This document shows positions 23,264 to 31,339 of a DNA stretch of 31,339 nt, piece by piece. The stretch comes from Euryarchaeota archaeon UBA121 (lineage in GTDB: Archaea > Thermoplasmatota > Poseidoniia > Poseidoniales > Thalassarchaeaceae), in contig DANL01000059.1 in the NCBI GenBank assembly GCA_002499865.1, positions 74,669-106,007 on the forward strand, given 5' to 3'. Every line of letters begins with the position of its first letter. Positions within the stretch are counted from its first letter, which is position 1. The position numbers were made by a program, and so were the translations under genes. Under the pieces are notes generated by a model that was not told the origin of the DNA, ran no database searches, and saw nothing but the letters and a program-made list of their open reading frames with translations.

Positions 23264-26263
23264 ATGACAGACCGGGATAAGGAATCTAGCTCCTCTTTAC
23301 CTGAAGTGCTGGGGTCACTAGCACGTACTCCAGAAGCTACTGTGACATATTTACGTGGTAAGGCGTCAGATTTCGACTCTAAAAAAGTGCTCAGCTCCTT
23401 AAGAAGGTCTCCCGTAACAATAAAGCGGGCTTTGGTTGACTCCACAGTAAGCGATCTGATTACGAAAGTACCCGTAATTACTGTGATTCTATGCCTTACA
23501 GTTACAGCTTTATTGGGTAGACATTCTGGTATTCTTGACTGCAGAGATGGATTCGAAAATGACTATTGTGACGAAGAGGGAGCACTCAATGTTAATGGAG
23601 ATATGGCAGTATACCTACCCGTAGGTTCGGATGTTCAGAGAGATATTGAAAATGTTGAAACCAATTGGACAACTAACGTTATGGTAATTTACGTCGAATC
23701 AGAGAAGACCGGTGTAGATCAGTTGCCGATTCTTAAACAGATAGACAAGGTAGAGAGTGCCTTAAACACTGTAAGAGACGATAAGGGGCAGGAGGATTTT
23801 GTAATATACGTACTATCAGTATCGACAGTGGTCAAAGAAGTAAATTCTAGTGGTGGAAGAGTCGTCAAGGCTTTCTTCTCTGGAATAGCAGAAGCTACTG
23901 GAAGTGACGAGTTCTCGCAACAAGTCGATGAACTGGTAGATGAACAGTCAAATTTAATCGGTGACTACTCAATCCCAGACGAGCAGGAGAGAGTGGATCA
24001 AATACTGGGCGAGATGCCTCAGAATGCCCTTGATAAACTAGTTAGGGATGTGGGCAAGGGGAACACAGTAGAAGCAGGATACTGGAATAGAGCGGTAATA
24101 ATCATTGGAATCAGTAGTAATCTAGATCTAAATGGAGATGGGGAAGATGATACTACAATCTCAAACATCATAGAGGAAACACAAGCAACAATAGATACTA
24201 TTTCCGAGGAAAATAACTGGATATGTAAAGACTCTGATGGTAATGAAGTAGACCCTGAGTCTGACGAGGGTTCGGAAATATGCGATGGTTCTGAGCTAGG
24301 ACTAAAGATGACCCTTACCGGCCCCGTACCTCTTACTAACGCTATTACCGAGAAGTCGTTTCAGCTATTCTGGCAGGTATTTCCTGTTGGAGTAGTGATA
24401 GTAGCGTTTGGATTATTCTTGTTCCACTGTGATCTATTGCAGACTGGAAGAATAAGGTGGGTCCAGGGTGTCAAGACTCTGATTATTTCCGGCCTACCAA
24501 CATTATGTTCAGTATGGATAACTCTTGGTTTCATTGGTTATACTGATTATGAAGTTACTATGACAGTGATTATCGTCGGACCAATAGTTCTGGCCCTAGG
24601 CGTATCTTATGGATTACACATTACTAATCGTTATGCGGAAGCTAAAGGATCGCCTAGGGAGAAGATGTCCGAAGCCATTAGCTCCACTGGAAGAGCCGTT
24701 CTTTTATCTGCACTGACCACAATTATTGGATTTATTTCCCTAGTATTTGTTCCGATGAAACCCATTCAAACCATAGGTTTCGCTTTATCGGGAGGCATTG
24801 TTGTAGTGTACCTAATGACTATGCTAATGGTTCCTAATCTAACTATGATGCTGGATCTGAAGAAGCCTTCACATCCTCCTCCTAAAGTATTCCAAGGCGC
24901 AGTTGGTGTTCCAATTAAATGGACAAGAGTTACGCTTGTAATTTTCATGATGGCCATGGTAATGTCTGCAGGATACAACAGGCCTAATGTCGAAGAAAAT
25001 ATCGATTTACTAAAGATGGCGCCTGCTGGAGTAGACGCCGTAGATAAAATGGGTATCTACTCGGAAGAATTTAATGCGGGACAGCCGGGTTTCCTACTAA
25101 TAGAGTCAGACATTTATGCAGATCCTGACCCAATCCCTGAAGCCGGAGCCCAGAAAGACCCCTTTTCCAATCTTAAGGGTATAGAGCAGCTAGAAACTAA
25201 ATGTAACTCTGTAGATAATACTACGGCCGTGTCTATTGTTTTCCTGATGAAAGCAATAGGAGTTGGTGTTAATGTATCTGGTACGCCAGTTAGTGACTTA
25301 GTACCAGACGATCTCGGGCCTATAAATGATGTAGCAGAACTGATTTTCGATAGGGAGCAGACAGGAAACCTATCATTTTGGAGTGCTCTTAATTATCTCG
25401 ACCTACAAGATACTGGAGGCGTACAATCTCAGAATTTCCTTATTTACGTATTCTATGAAAGTATGACGCTTGAGATGAGGGAATTATTCATATCTCCAGA
25501 TTATGATAGGAGTCTGATATACATCGATATGCCTTTCATGGATGTACAGAGTACCACTCTGGCAGTAGATGAGGTGAACCGATACGCAGAAGAAGAGAAG
25601 GACGGGGCCGTAACATCAAGCACATTAATTGGCGTAGCCTCCATAACAATAGAAGTTAACAATTTAATTGTAGACTCTCAATGGTCATCTCTTGGGTTTG
25701 CATTATTATTCACAGTACTTACTCTGGCTTTGGTATTCAGGGATGTCAGATATGCTCTTCTAACAACGCTACCTGTAGGATTTACGGTAATGATGCAATG
25801 GCTCGCAATGGATGGACTCGATGTGGACCTTTCCCTAATAACAGTGATGATTGGATCTATTTTAGTAGGAGTGGGGGTTGACTTTTCAATACATATAGCT
25901 AACAGAATTAAGGAGCAGGGTGGTACAATTGAGGCTATACAGACGGCATGTGCAAGTACTGGATTGAGTTTGTTCGAAGCTACAACTGTTACAGCTGGTG
26001 GGTTGACATGTGCCTATCTAATTCCAATCGAAGCAATCAAGCCGTTTATCACAGTAATTATCCTTCTACTGTTGGTTGCAGCTATATCGGCACTAATCTT
26101 ATTGCCGGCCATATTCACGGCAATGATAAAGGCAAATTTAGGCTTAACTGGAGGAGTAAGTACAATGGTCAAAACCGCTGGACTTCGCAGAGCAATTGCA
26201 AGAGATGAGGCAGATACGATTGACGCTGCAATAATATTGGGCTCTACAGACGATGCATGGTGA
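23264..26263 (+). CDS. RND-superfamily exporter (MMPL/HAE2-like), 12 TM
   Basis: 999 residues, proton-driven efflux-type protein. TM1 is near 68-86, then a large outside loop (about 90-365); TM2-6 lie about 370-530 and include LALGVSYGLHITNRYAEAKG; TM7 near 553-572; a second loop 575-805; TM8-12 between 807 and 955 include VGVGVDFSIHIANRIKEQGG. The two halves are a duplication, typical of the family. The first loop has possible disulfides (LDCRDGF...DYCDEEG) and an EF-hand-like DLNGDGEDD near 287-295. GAGGT precedes the ATG by about 7 nt. The substrate is not known; lipids or hydrophobic compounds are usual. Confidence 0.9.
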   Translation: MTDRDKESSSSLPEVLGSLARTPEATVTYLRGKASDFDSKKVLSSLRRSPVTIKRALVDSTVSDLITKVPVITVILCLTVTALLGRHSGILDCRDGFENDYCDEEGALNVNGDMAVYLPVGSDVQRDIENVETNWTTNVMVIYVESEKTGVDQLPILKQIDKVESALNTVRDDKGQEDFVIYVLSVSTVVKEVNSSGGRVVKAFFSGIAEATGSDEFSQQVDELVDEQSNLIGDYSIPDEQERVDQILGEMPQNALDKLVRDVGKGNTVEAGYWNRAVIIIGISSNLDLNGDGEDDTTISNIIEETQATIDTISEENNWICKDSDGNEVDPESDEGSEICDGSELGLKMTLTGPVPLTNAITEKSFQLFWQVFPVGVVIVAFGLFLFHCDLLQTGRIRWVQGVKTLIISGLPTLCSVWITLGFIGYTDYEVTMTVIIVGPIVLALGVSYGLHITNRYAEAKGSPREKMSEAISSTGRAVLLSALTTIIGFISLVFVPMKPIQTIGFALSGGIVVVYLMTMLMVPNLTMMLDLKKPSHPPPKVFQGAVGVPIKWTRVTLVIFMMAMVMSAGYNRPNVEENIDLLKMAPAGVDAVDKMGIYSEEFNAGQPGFLLIESDIYADPDPIPEAGAQKDPFSNLKGIEQLETKCNSVDNTTAVSIVFLMKAIGVGVNVSGTPVSDLVPDDLGPINDVAELIFDREQTGNLSFWSALNYLDLQDTGGVQSQNFLIYVFYESMTLEMRELFISPDYDRSLIYIDMPFMDVQSTTLAVDEVNRYAEEEKDGAVTSSTLIGVASITIEVNNLIVDSQWSSLGFALLFTVLTLALVFRDVRYALLTTLPVGFTVMMQWLAMDGLDVDLSLITVMIGSILVGVGVDFSIHIANRIKEQGGTIEAIQTACASTGLSLFEATTVTAGGLTCAYLIPIEAIKPFITVIILLLLVAAISALILLPAIFTAMIKANLGLTGGVSTMVKTAGLRRAIARDEADTIDAAIILGSTDDAW

Positions 26264-26295
26264 AACTTGATTTGCATACTCCCTCACGGCAAAAC

Positions 26296-26769
26296 ATGAC
26301 TAGTTACTGGCTGATGAAGAGTGAACCACATGTTTACCCCTGGGATCAACTGAAAATCGATGGCCGTACTCATTGGGATGGAGTCAGAAACTATCAGGCC
26401 AGGAACATTATGAGGGATGAAATGTCCATAGGTGACATGGTCTTATTTTATCATTCAAATTGTAAGCCACCGCACATAGCAGGAGTAGCCAGAGTTTGTA
26501 AGAGTGCATATCCTGACTTTACAGCTCAGGATACTGAATCAAAATATTTTGATCCAAAGGCCTCACCTGAAAATCCTAGGTGGGTTATGGTTGATATTGA
26601 GCCTGTATATGATTTGAATCCAGTAAGCCTTCCTGATTTAAGATTGAACGGTGCTTTGGAAGGTATGCCACTACTAAGAAAGGGACAGAGATTATCAGTC
26701 CAGCCTGTTTCAAAACAACACTTCTCCATTGTTTGTAATATGGGCGGATTGGATAACAATCTGTTCTAA
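26296..26769 (+). CDS. EVE-domain protein (Thy28-like)
   Basis: 157 residues from ATG 26296 (MTSYWLMKSEPHVYPWDQL), the standard start for the family; the frame extends 13 codons further back into the RND gene. The single EVE domain covers the protein: YWLMKSEP, WDGVRNYQARN, MSIGDMVLFYHSNCKPPHIAGVARV and YFDPKASPENPRWVMVDI. EVE domains bind modified bases in DNA or RNA and appear in defence and RNA-metabolism proteins. The ligand here is unknown. Follows the exporter by 33 bp and precedes the convergent SRP RNA. Confidence 0.93.
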   Translation: MTSYWLMKSEPHVYPWDQLKIDGRTHWDGVRNYQARNIMRDEMSIGDMVLFYHSNCKPPHIAGVARVCKSAYPDFTAQDTESKYFDPKASPENPRWVMVDIEPVYDLNPVSLPDLRLNGALEGMPLLRKGQRLSVQPVSKQHFSIVCNMGGLDNNLF

Positions 26770-26777
26770 TTGATGGG

Positions 26778-27027
26778 CATGTCCTCGGTGGACGTTCGTC
26801 ATCAATGCAGATTTTACGCCGGTCTTCTCAGCCCCGCTTCCCCAAGGCATCCAGCATCCCCGGTCGGGCTGCTCGCTTCCGCGCCTGACCTGGTTCCCGG
26901 GCATAGGATGGTCTGATGTTCCCTCCGGATCATCATTCCAACAACCTGCATCTCTTGGGGGCGAGGCGTCGTAGTTAACTGGCGAGTCCACATTGGCTCG
27001 TTTACGCCGCCCTCGGACTTCAGGTCA
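26778..27027 (-). ncRNA. ffs: Signal recognition particle RNA (7S)
   Basis: The minus strand of this GC-rich stretch carries the S-domain signature: helix 8 CCAGGTCAGGCGCGGAAGCGAGCAGCC-type core (positions about 26867-26893) with the GGAAG and AGCAGCC bulges that bind SRP54, and a helix 6 hairpin with a GGAG tip (CCGGAGGG, about 26925-26937). The 5' part (about 26960-27027) and 3' part (26778-26830) pair in the Alu domain. The ends are estimated: 5' from a TATTTTT-type box at about 27047-27055, 3' from the end of GC-rich sequence. The ORF reading frames here are chance. Between evE-domain and ccmE genes, both tail to it. Confidence 0.85.
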
Positions 27028-27119
27028 CCATTATCGACGATTTGTGAAAAATAGAGTACGTCAACACCCCCCCTAGCCCATATGTCGGGGTGAGAGTGCC
27101 CATTTCAAAGAATCGGGAG

Positions 27120-27503
27120 TCATTCTGCAGAAACATACTTCGAAGGGCATCCTGTTTGGATCTCCTTCGCTTCTAGAATCCAATATCCTGAATCGTAAAT
27201 TAAGAGTCCTTTCACAGCAATTGTTTTGCCCTCATTAAAGCCATCTGGAACTGCTGTTCCAGAGAAATCTACGAACAACTCATGATCTATGCCCATGAGT
27301 ACGAATGTATAGTTTTCAGAATCAATTGAATTATTGGCGATTTCACCCCTGATATGGATATGGCCTTCAAAATCATTAGGATTATCCATTACTTCGTCTA
27401 CGAAGTATTGAGTCTGAGGATCTACTGTAGCCATCATCATAACTACTAGAACTAATATCGAACCACCCACGGCAAGTAGCCTGTTAGTTCGTGTCAGAGC
27501 CAT
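27120..27503 (-). CDS. ccmE: Cytochrome c maturation heme chaperone CcmE, CxxxY type
   Basis: 127 residues. CcmE holds heme covalently outside the membrane and hands it to the cytochrome c lyase complex. An N-terminal TM anchor (LLAVGGSILVLVVMMMATV, about 9-27) is followed by the OB-fold domain (HIHIRGEIANNSI, VPDGFNEGKTIAVKG). The C-terminal heme site is CPSKY (Cys119-Tyr123) instead of the bacterial HxxxY, the variant known from Desulfovibrio and archaea. No other ccm gene is in the window. It lies 92 bp after the predicted 5' end of SRP RNA. Confidence 0.85.
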   Translation of the reverse strand: MALTRTNRLLAVGGSILVLVVMMMATVDPQTQYFVDEVMDNPNDFEGHIHIRGEIANNSIDSENYTFVLMGIDHELFVDFSGTAVPDGFNEGKTIAVKGLLIYDSGYWILEAKEIQTGCPSKYVSAE

Positions 27504-27548
27504 GAATACTGGACTTGAGTTTACTTGAAGACAGTTTCTGAATAAACA

Positions 27549-28652
27549 TCAGCTATGAGCATAACCTATAGCTTCTGAAATTCCGCTAAAACCGTTTTCT
27601 GAGACCTTCCTCTTGAGTCCTCTGACTATACTCGAAGTAACGCCGGGGCCGTTGAAAACTAAACCGGAATATAACTGAATCAAACTTGCACCTGATGTTA
27701 TCGCGTCCCACGCACTATCAGGTGAGTCAATACCTCCAACTCCAACTATAGTCATATCTCCATCGGTGTGCTCAAATAGATTGGAAATAACTTCTAATGA
27801 CCTTTTTTGAAGAGGCCTCCCTGAGACGCCACCGCTTTGTGAGAAAGCGATTCTAGACTGGGTGTTACTGGGTTCAGGCCTTGTAATTGTGGTATTTGTA
27901 GCTACAATACCATCTAGTCCGTTTCTGGATGCAATGTCAGAAATCTGTATTATTTGATCATCAGAACAATCGGGCGAAAGTTTTAGCAAAATTGGCTTTG
28001 CTGATTCATATCTATTTCTGATTGTAGTGCATTGACGAAGAACGTCCGCCAGTAAATCTTCATGTTGCAAATCTCTAAGACCGGGAGTATTTGGAGAGGA
28101 AACATTGAGTACGAACATATCTGCGTGATTCCAGAGAGTATCCAAAGTAGAGGCATAATCTGATGGAGCCTGCTCATTGTTGACTTTCTTCGACCTCCCA
28201 ATATTGGCAGCTACTGGAACATTTGGCCAATTACCAGAAGCATGCCTTGAAACTAACGAATCTCTGACGGAGGAAGCTCCAGGATTATTGAATCCCATAC
28301 TATTTACTAATGCCCTCTCTGAATTAGCACGAAACATTCGAGGTTTGGGGTTTCCATCTTGTGGGTATCTAGTTACTCCGCCGTATTCTATCCAAGAAAA
28401 TCCTAATGCTGGCCATGCACTCAAAGCCTTGGCACCCTTATCCATCCCAGCGGCTAGCCCTAATGGATGGTGGAATAATTTACCCAGAACGTGCACTGGA
28501 AGCTCAGGAGACTGAAACATTCCACTAAGTAGTGACTTGCCGTATTGTGATTTGTCGAATTTAGATAATGTGGAAAGCGCCAAATCATGGGATCTCTCAG
28601 AGTCTAATCTTGAAATTATAGGCCTTGCAAATATCTTCCAGCCCAATCCCAT
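27549..28652 (-). CDS. pyrD: Dihydroorotate dehydrogenase, class 2 (quinone-linked)
   Basis: 367 residues from ATG 28652; ATG 28676 is also possible. It oxidises dihydroorotate to orotate for pyrimidine synthesis, with FMN and quinone. The N-terminal amphipathic extension (LGWKIFARPIISRLDSERSHDLAL) that anchors class 2 enzymes to the membrane is present. FMN/substrate motifs are LAAGMDKGAKAL, SMGFNNPGA, VNVSSPNTPGLRDLQ (catalytic Ser region) and GVGGIDSPDSAWDAITSGASLIQLYSG. A TATA-like CTATTGAAT at 28674-28682, read on this strand, would give a leaderless start at 28652. Class 2 fits an aerobic, quinone-respiring cell. Confidence 0.95.
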   Translation of the reverse strand: MGLGWKIFARPIISRLDSERSHDLALSTLSKFDKSQYGKSLLSGMFQSPELPVHVLGKLFHHPLGLAAGMDKGAKALSAWPALGFSWIEYGGVTRYPQDGNPKPRMFRANSERALVNSMGFNNPGASSVRDSLVSRHASGNWPNVPVAANIGRSKKVNNEQAPSDYASTLDTLWNHADMFVLNVSSPNTPGLRDLQHEDLLADVLRQCTTIRNRYESAKPILLKLSPDCSDDQIIQISDIASRNGLDGIVATNTTITRPEPSNTQSRIAFSQSGGVSGRPLQKRSLEVISNLFEHTDGDMTIVGVGGIDSPDSAWDAITSGASLIQLYSGLVFNGPGVTSSIVRGLKRKVSENGFSGISEAIGYAHS

Positions 28653-28673
28653 ATCATGTCGGAGGTAAAGTAC

Positions 28674-28682
28674 CATTCAATA
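28674..28682. promoter_or_regulatory. Possible shared TATA-like box between pyrD and the unknown gene
   Basis: ATTCAATAG on the plus strand (CTATTGAAT on the minus) lies about 25 bp from the ATG at 28652 on one side and about 25 bp from the ATG at 28705 on the other. Both genes could therefore use a nearly symmetric AT box for leaderless transcripts. The match to a TATA consensus is weak. Confidence 0.3.
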
Positions 28683-28704
28683 GTTACGTGTACCTCGCAT
28701 GTAC

Positions 28705-29106
28705 ATGGGCAGTTATGTGGACTCTTTAAGAGAGGCCGCAAGAAGGTTGCTAAGGTCAGAAGGAGGAGTACTATATCTGAATAGAAATTACTCAGAAAGT
28801 GCAATTAAGTTACTGTTAAAAATTTCCGATCATGTTCCCTCGAAGATATCCTTTCCAGAATTAATATACATAGAATCAGATGAAATCATACTTGAATCTT
28901 CAGAAAATAATTTCTGCATAGGAGAAGAAGAGAAATCAGAAGATTACTGCTGGGTCAAATCCCGCAAATCTGAGACAGGTAAACCATGGTCTGATTTTAG
29001 CAAGATGGTGTTGGAATTAGCAGTTGCTGGGTACCCAGGATGCATAGGTTGCGGTGGTCCCGGTTCAGAAGAAATATGGGACGAAGCGATTTCAAGAATT
29101 TACTGA
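28705..29106 (+). CDS. Small protein of unknown function
   Basis: 133 residues from ATG 28705; ATG 28699 is two codons earlier. It begins with helical MGSYVDSLREAARRLLRSE, continues with GGVLYLNRNYSESAIKLLL and SFPELIYIESDEIILESSENNF, and ends with VLELAVAGYPGCIGCGGPGSEEIWDEAISRIY. The GCIGCGGPG loop carries two cysteines two residues apart, possibly a redox or metal site. No TM or signal peptide. Not recognised. It is divergent from pyrD by about 50 bp and upstream of topA on the same strand. Confidence 0.65.
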   Translation: MGSYVDSLREAARRLLRSEGGVLYLNRNYSESAIKLLLKISDHVPSKISFPELIYIESDEIILESSENNFCIGEEEKSEDYCWVKSRKSETGKPWSDFSKMVLELAVAGYPGCIGCGGPGSEEIWDEAISRIY

Positions 29107-29111
29107 CATCT

Positions 29112-29136
29112 CGCGTGTGTGCGCGTGCGCGCGCGT
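29112..29136. repeat. 25-nt perfectly alternating pyrimidine-purine (Z-DNA-prone) tract
   Basis: From 29112 the bases alternate without error as CG, TG and CG dinucleotides for 25 nt, in an otherwise AT-rich region. Such sequence flips to left-handed Z-DNA under negative supercoiling. It lies 24 bp upstream of the topA TATA-like box. Confidence 0.85.
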
Positions 29137-29159
29137 TGTAATGCTCGGTCCCTACTCAT

Positions 29160-29167
29160 GTTTATAC
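29160..29167 (+). promoter_or_regulatory. TATA-like box of topA
   Basis: GTTTATAC, 49-56 bp before the topA ATG at 29216. A start of transcription about 25 bp downstream would give a short leader with GGTG (29207-29210) as ribosome-binding site 5 nt before the ATG. Confidence 0.45.
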
Positions 29168-29215
29168 GGGGAATATTCTGGGACTCAATTATCTCAAGTC
29201 AATGATGGTGTAAAC

Positions 29216-31339
29216 ATGAAGCTGATGATTCTAGAGTCTGGTGCTAAAGGCAAGACTGTCAAGAAGTACTTGGGAAAGGGGTGGATAGTAGAAGCTTGTT
29301 TTGGGCACGTTCAGGATCTACCTCGTAGTGGAAGTCAAGGCAACAAAGCTATGTGGGCTTCCGAGAAAGGAAGGCTCCCCGATCCCCCATGGGAATGGAC
29401 TGAAAGGGCAGAAAGGGTAGTCAATAAATTACTAGCGAAGGCCAGAAGTAAAGATGTAACTGAGGTGTACATCGCAACTGATCCAGATAGAGAAGGTGAG
29501 TTTATCGCATGGAGGTTAATGCACATTTTTTCCGAGTTCCCATTTGTTACTCGTGTGACATTCAATGAAATCACTAAGGAAGCAGTTGAAACTGCACTTG
29601 AAAATCACAGGGACATAGACCAGGGCCTTGTTGACGCGGCCAAGGTTAGAAGATTCATGGATAGGCTAGTAGGTTTTAGGTGCTCAAAATTTGCCAAAAG
29701 TTGGAATTTAAGATCAATGGGAAGGGTCCAGACACCCACATTAGGCTTTATTGTTGATAGGGAGAATGAGAGAAATGCGCACGTTCCGATTCCGTTTCAT
29801 ACTGTTCACACAGTTAGTGATGGTTATACGTTCAGATTTAGATTTCATGAAAGTAACGATGAAGACGCATGGAGAGATGACAATGGCAAATTTTTCTCTG
29901 ACAGAACATTTGATGATAAACTCGCTGAGGACGCATTTAAGGCACTAGGAAATTCTCGAAGTTTTAAGCTGGCATCGATCAAGAAAGGAATGACGAATCG
30001 TAAACCATCGCCTCCCTTTACTACAGATACCTTACTCCAATCTTCCAGTAGCTCGTTGGGTTGGTCGATGTCAAAAACTAGTAAAATTGCTTCTGACCTT
30101 TACAATAATGGGCATATCACTTACATCAGAACTGACTCAACAAGAACTAGCTCTGGTGCTAGGAGCATTGCCAGAGAAATCATTCTAGAAAAGTATGGCG
30201 AGGATTACTTGGGCCCGGGTGCTCTTGGTACAGATGCTAAGAAGAGTGCCAGTAATGTTCAAGATGCTCATGAGGCCATCAGACCTACTGATCCAAAAAT
30301 AGTAGAGCCCACAGATATAGATAGTGATTCTGCCAAATTATATCGACTGATAAGAAGTCGGTTTTTATCTAGTCAGATGTCAGATTCTGTTAGGCAAAGG
30401 AGAGAGATAAGTGCTTCAGTAAATGGCTCGGAACTCCTAGTATCGGGTACTGCTTCATGGAGAACACATCCGGGATGGGAGATAGCATCTTCGGAGTTCC
30501 TTCCGGTTCCAAGGACTCATGAGCCGTTATACGGGCTAACAGTAGGTTCGGTATGGAATATCGATGAGTTGGATGAGAATCCAAAGATGGTTACGGATGA
30601 GACCAAACCACCTAGAAGGTATACTGAAAGCTCAATAGTAAAGAAGATGAAAAATGCAGGAATTGGGCGTCCATCAACTTATGTTAGCACTGTCCTTAAA
30701 CTATCAGATAGGAAGTACATTACAAATGACAGTGGCTCTCTTACACCCACTGAAAATGGGATGTTATTGTGGACTGAGGTTGCTCCAATTTACAATGAGC
30801 AAGAAAGTGAAATTGAGCTTTTCTCATCTGAATTTACTGCAGATATGGAGAAGCAACTCGACTCTGTTGAAGAGGGTATGGAAACTGGTTCAGACATGTG
30901 GTTAAGATTCTCATCTTCATTCAAAGAAGCCCATGAGAAGGCTATTGAGATCAAAGGTAGGAAGCCTACTCCTAGACAAAAATATTCCATAGAGAATCAG
31001 ATATCAAATATGGAAGAAGGTGAAAAAAATACTATATTGAAAGGAAGGGAAATCTCAGAAATATCAGGCAAGGAGGCCGGTGAAATTATTGAAAAGCTCA
31101 AAGAAATGGCCAAAGAGGGAAAAATTATCACCAAACCTAGTGAGAAGCAGTTAAGCTTCCTAATCTCATTAATTGAAAAGTCAAACATGTCCGAGAAAGA
31201 GGCCCTATCCTTGGTTGGAGTAAATGATTTAGAAGAGCTGACAGGTGGGAGAAACGGCTCAGCGAGCGATTTGATAGGATTAATGATTGAGAATAATAAC
31301 TCATTACCTGCCTCAGAAGCACAAATAAAACTCATTATA
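29216..31339 (+). CDS. topA: DNA topoisomerase I (bacterial TopA type), 3' end beyond window
   Basis: 708 codons, open to the window end. It relaxes negatively supercoiled DNA (type IA). The Toprim domain opens MKLMILESGAKGKTVKKYLG and holds the acidic triad in ATDPDREGEFIAW; EAIRPTDP and GIGRPSTY are conserved core motifs. The catalytic tyrosine is Tyr303 in HITYIRTDSTR. The usual C-terminal zinc fingers are not seen up to the edge; instead residues from about 584 on carry 57-residue repeats beginning PTPRQ, PSEKQ and PASEAQ. A GGTG precedes the ATG. The start is well supported by the family N-terminus. Confidence 0.95.
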   Translation, partial: MKLMILESGAKGKTVKKYLGKGWIVEACFGHVQDLPRSGSQGNKAMWASEKGRLPDPPWEWTERAERVVNKLLAKARSKDVTEVYIATDPDREGEFIAWRLMHIFSEFPFVTRVTFNEITKEAVETALENHRDIDQGLVDAAKVRRFMDRLVGFRCSKFAKSWNLRSMGRVQTPTLGFIVDRENERNAHVPIPFHTVHTVSDGYTFRFRFHESNDEDAWRDDNGKFFSDRTFDDKLAEDAFKALGNSRSFKLASIKKGMTNRKPSPPFTTDTLLQSSSSSLGWSMSKTSKIASDLYNNGHITYIRTDSTRTSSGARSIAREIILEKYGEDYLGPGALGTDAKKSASNVQDAHEAIRPTDPKIVEPTDIDSDSAKLYRLIRSRFLSSQMSDSVRQRREISASVNGSELLVSGTASWRTHPGWEIASSEFLPVPRTHEPLYGLTVGSVWNIDELDENPKMVTDETKPPRRYTESSIVKKMKNAGIGRPSTYVSTVLKLSDRKYITNDSGSLTPTENGMLLWTEVAPIYNEQESEIELFSSEFTADMEKQLDSVEEGMETGSDMWLRFSSSFKEAHEKAIEIKGRKPTPRQKYSIENQISNMEEGEKNTILKGREISEISGKEAGEIIEKLKEMAKEGKIITKPSEKQLSFLISLIEKSNMSEKEALSLVGVNDLEELTGGRNGSASDLIGLMIENNNSLPASEAQIKLII

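Noticed and set aside
23179..23445. 88-residue minus-strand frame between valS and the exporter
   Set aside because: It mostly covers the antisense of the exporter N-terminus and carries no family signal; the gap itself holds an AT box (about 23188-23198) and GAGGT for the exporter.
26710..26991. 93-residue open frame on the minus strand
   Set aside because: It lies within the SRP RNA and its composition comes from GC-rich structured RNA; no protein family pattern.
1..31339. CRISPR arrays, insertion sequences, prophage genes
   Set aside because: No regularly spaced repeats, transposase or phage-type genes are seen on either strand.

Overview
The window looks like chromosomal DNA of a planktonic euryarchaeon, most likely Marine Group II (Candidatus Poseidoniales) or a close Thermoplasmatota relative. 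The archaeal signs are a ribosomal run of eS19-eL39-eL31-eS17, Kae1, archaeal-type SRP RNA, and TATA-like boxes about 25 nt before apparently leaderless start codons. These sit beside bacterial-looking, oxygen-linked genes: Fe/Mn superoxide dismutase, class 2 dihydroorotate dehydrogenase, MsrB, CcmE, FdhD, and a bacterial-type topoisomerase I. The DNA is fairly AT-rich and tightly packed, with short or negative gene spacing. The lineage call is inference from gene content; I ran no search.

Layout. 1-1774: the 5' end of a tRNA cut by the window edge, a small two-CxxC protein, and HutI, all on the minus strand. 1824-5922 (plus): Kae1, a lysine-rich unknown protein, and a methylmalonyl-CoA mutase / epimerase / unknown operon. 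5924-6757 (minus): a sulfotransferase. 6811-9823 (plus): a 7-deazaguanine (preQ0) operon made of a 58-residue ribbon-helix-helix regulator, folE, queE, queC, msrB and queD, with a perfect 8-bp inverted repeat just upstream. 9852-11810 (minus): the ribosomal run and TrmJ. 11910-12707 (plus): a two-TM surface protein. 12710-13801 (minus): FMN reductase, a 55-residue membrane protein and a PqqD-like protein. 13905-20642: a TPR protein, FdhD, IscA/ErpA with YgfZ, a multi-TM protein, SOD and SerA. 20653-26769: ValRS, a 999-residue RND exporter and an EVE-domain protein. About 26778-27027 (minus): SRP RNA. 27120-29106: CcmE, PyrD and an unknown protein. 29216-end: TopA, cut by the right edge.

How the genes work together. 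FolE, QueE, QueC and QueD form the complete route from GTP to preQ0, the precursor of archaeosine in tRNA; the regulator overlaps folE and the genes are nearly all start-stop coupled. IscA/ErpA plus YgfZ is the known late Fe-S maturation pair. Mutase plus epimerase handles methylmalonyl-CoA. The most unusual observations are a QueC in which all four zinc-site cysteines are replaced (Ser, Ser, Ser, Asp), an unlisted RHH gene with a candidate operator in front of that operon, a 25-nt perfectly alternating Z-DNA-prone tract just upstream of the topA promoter, and about 57-residue tandem repeats in the C-terminal part of TopA.
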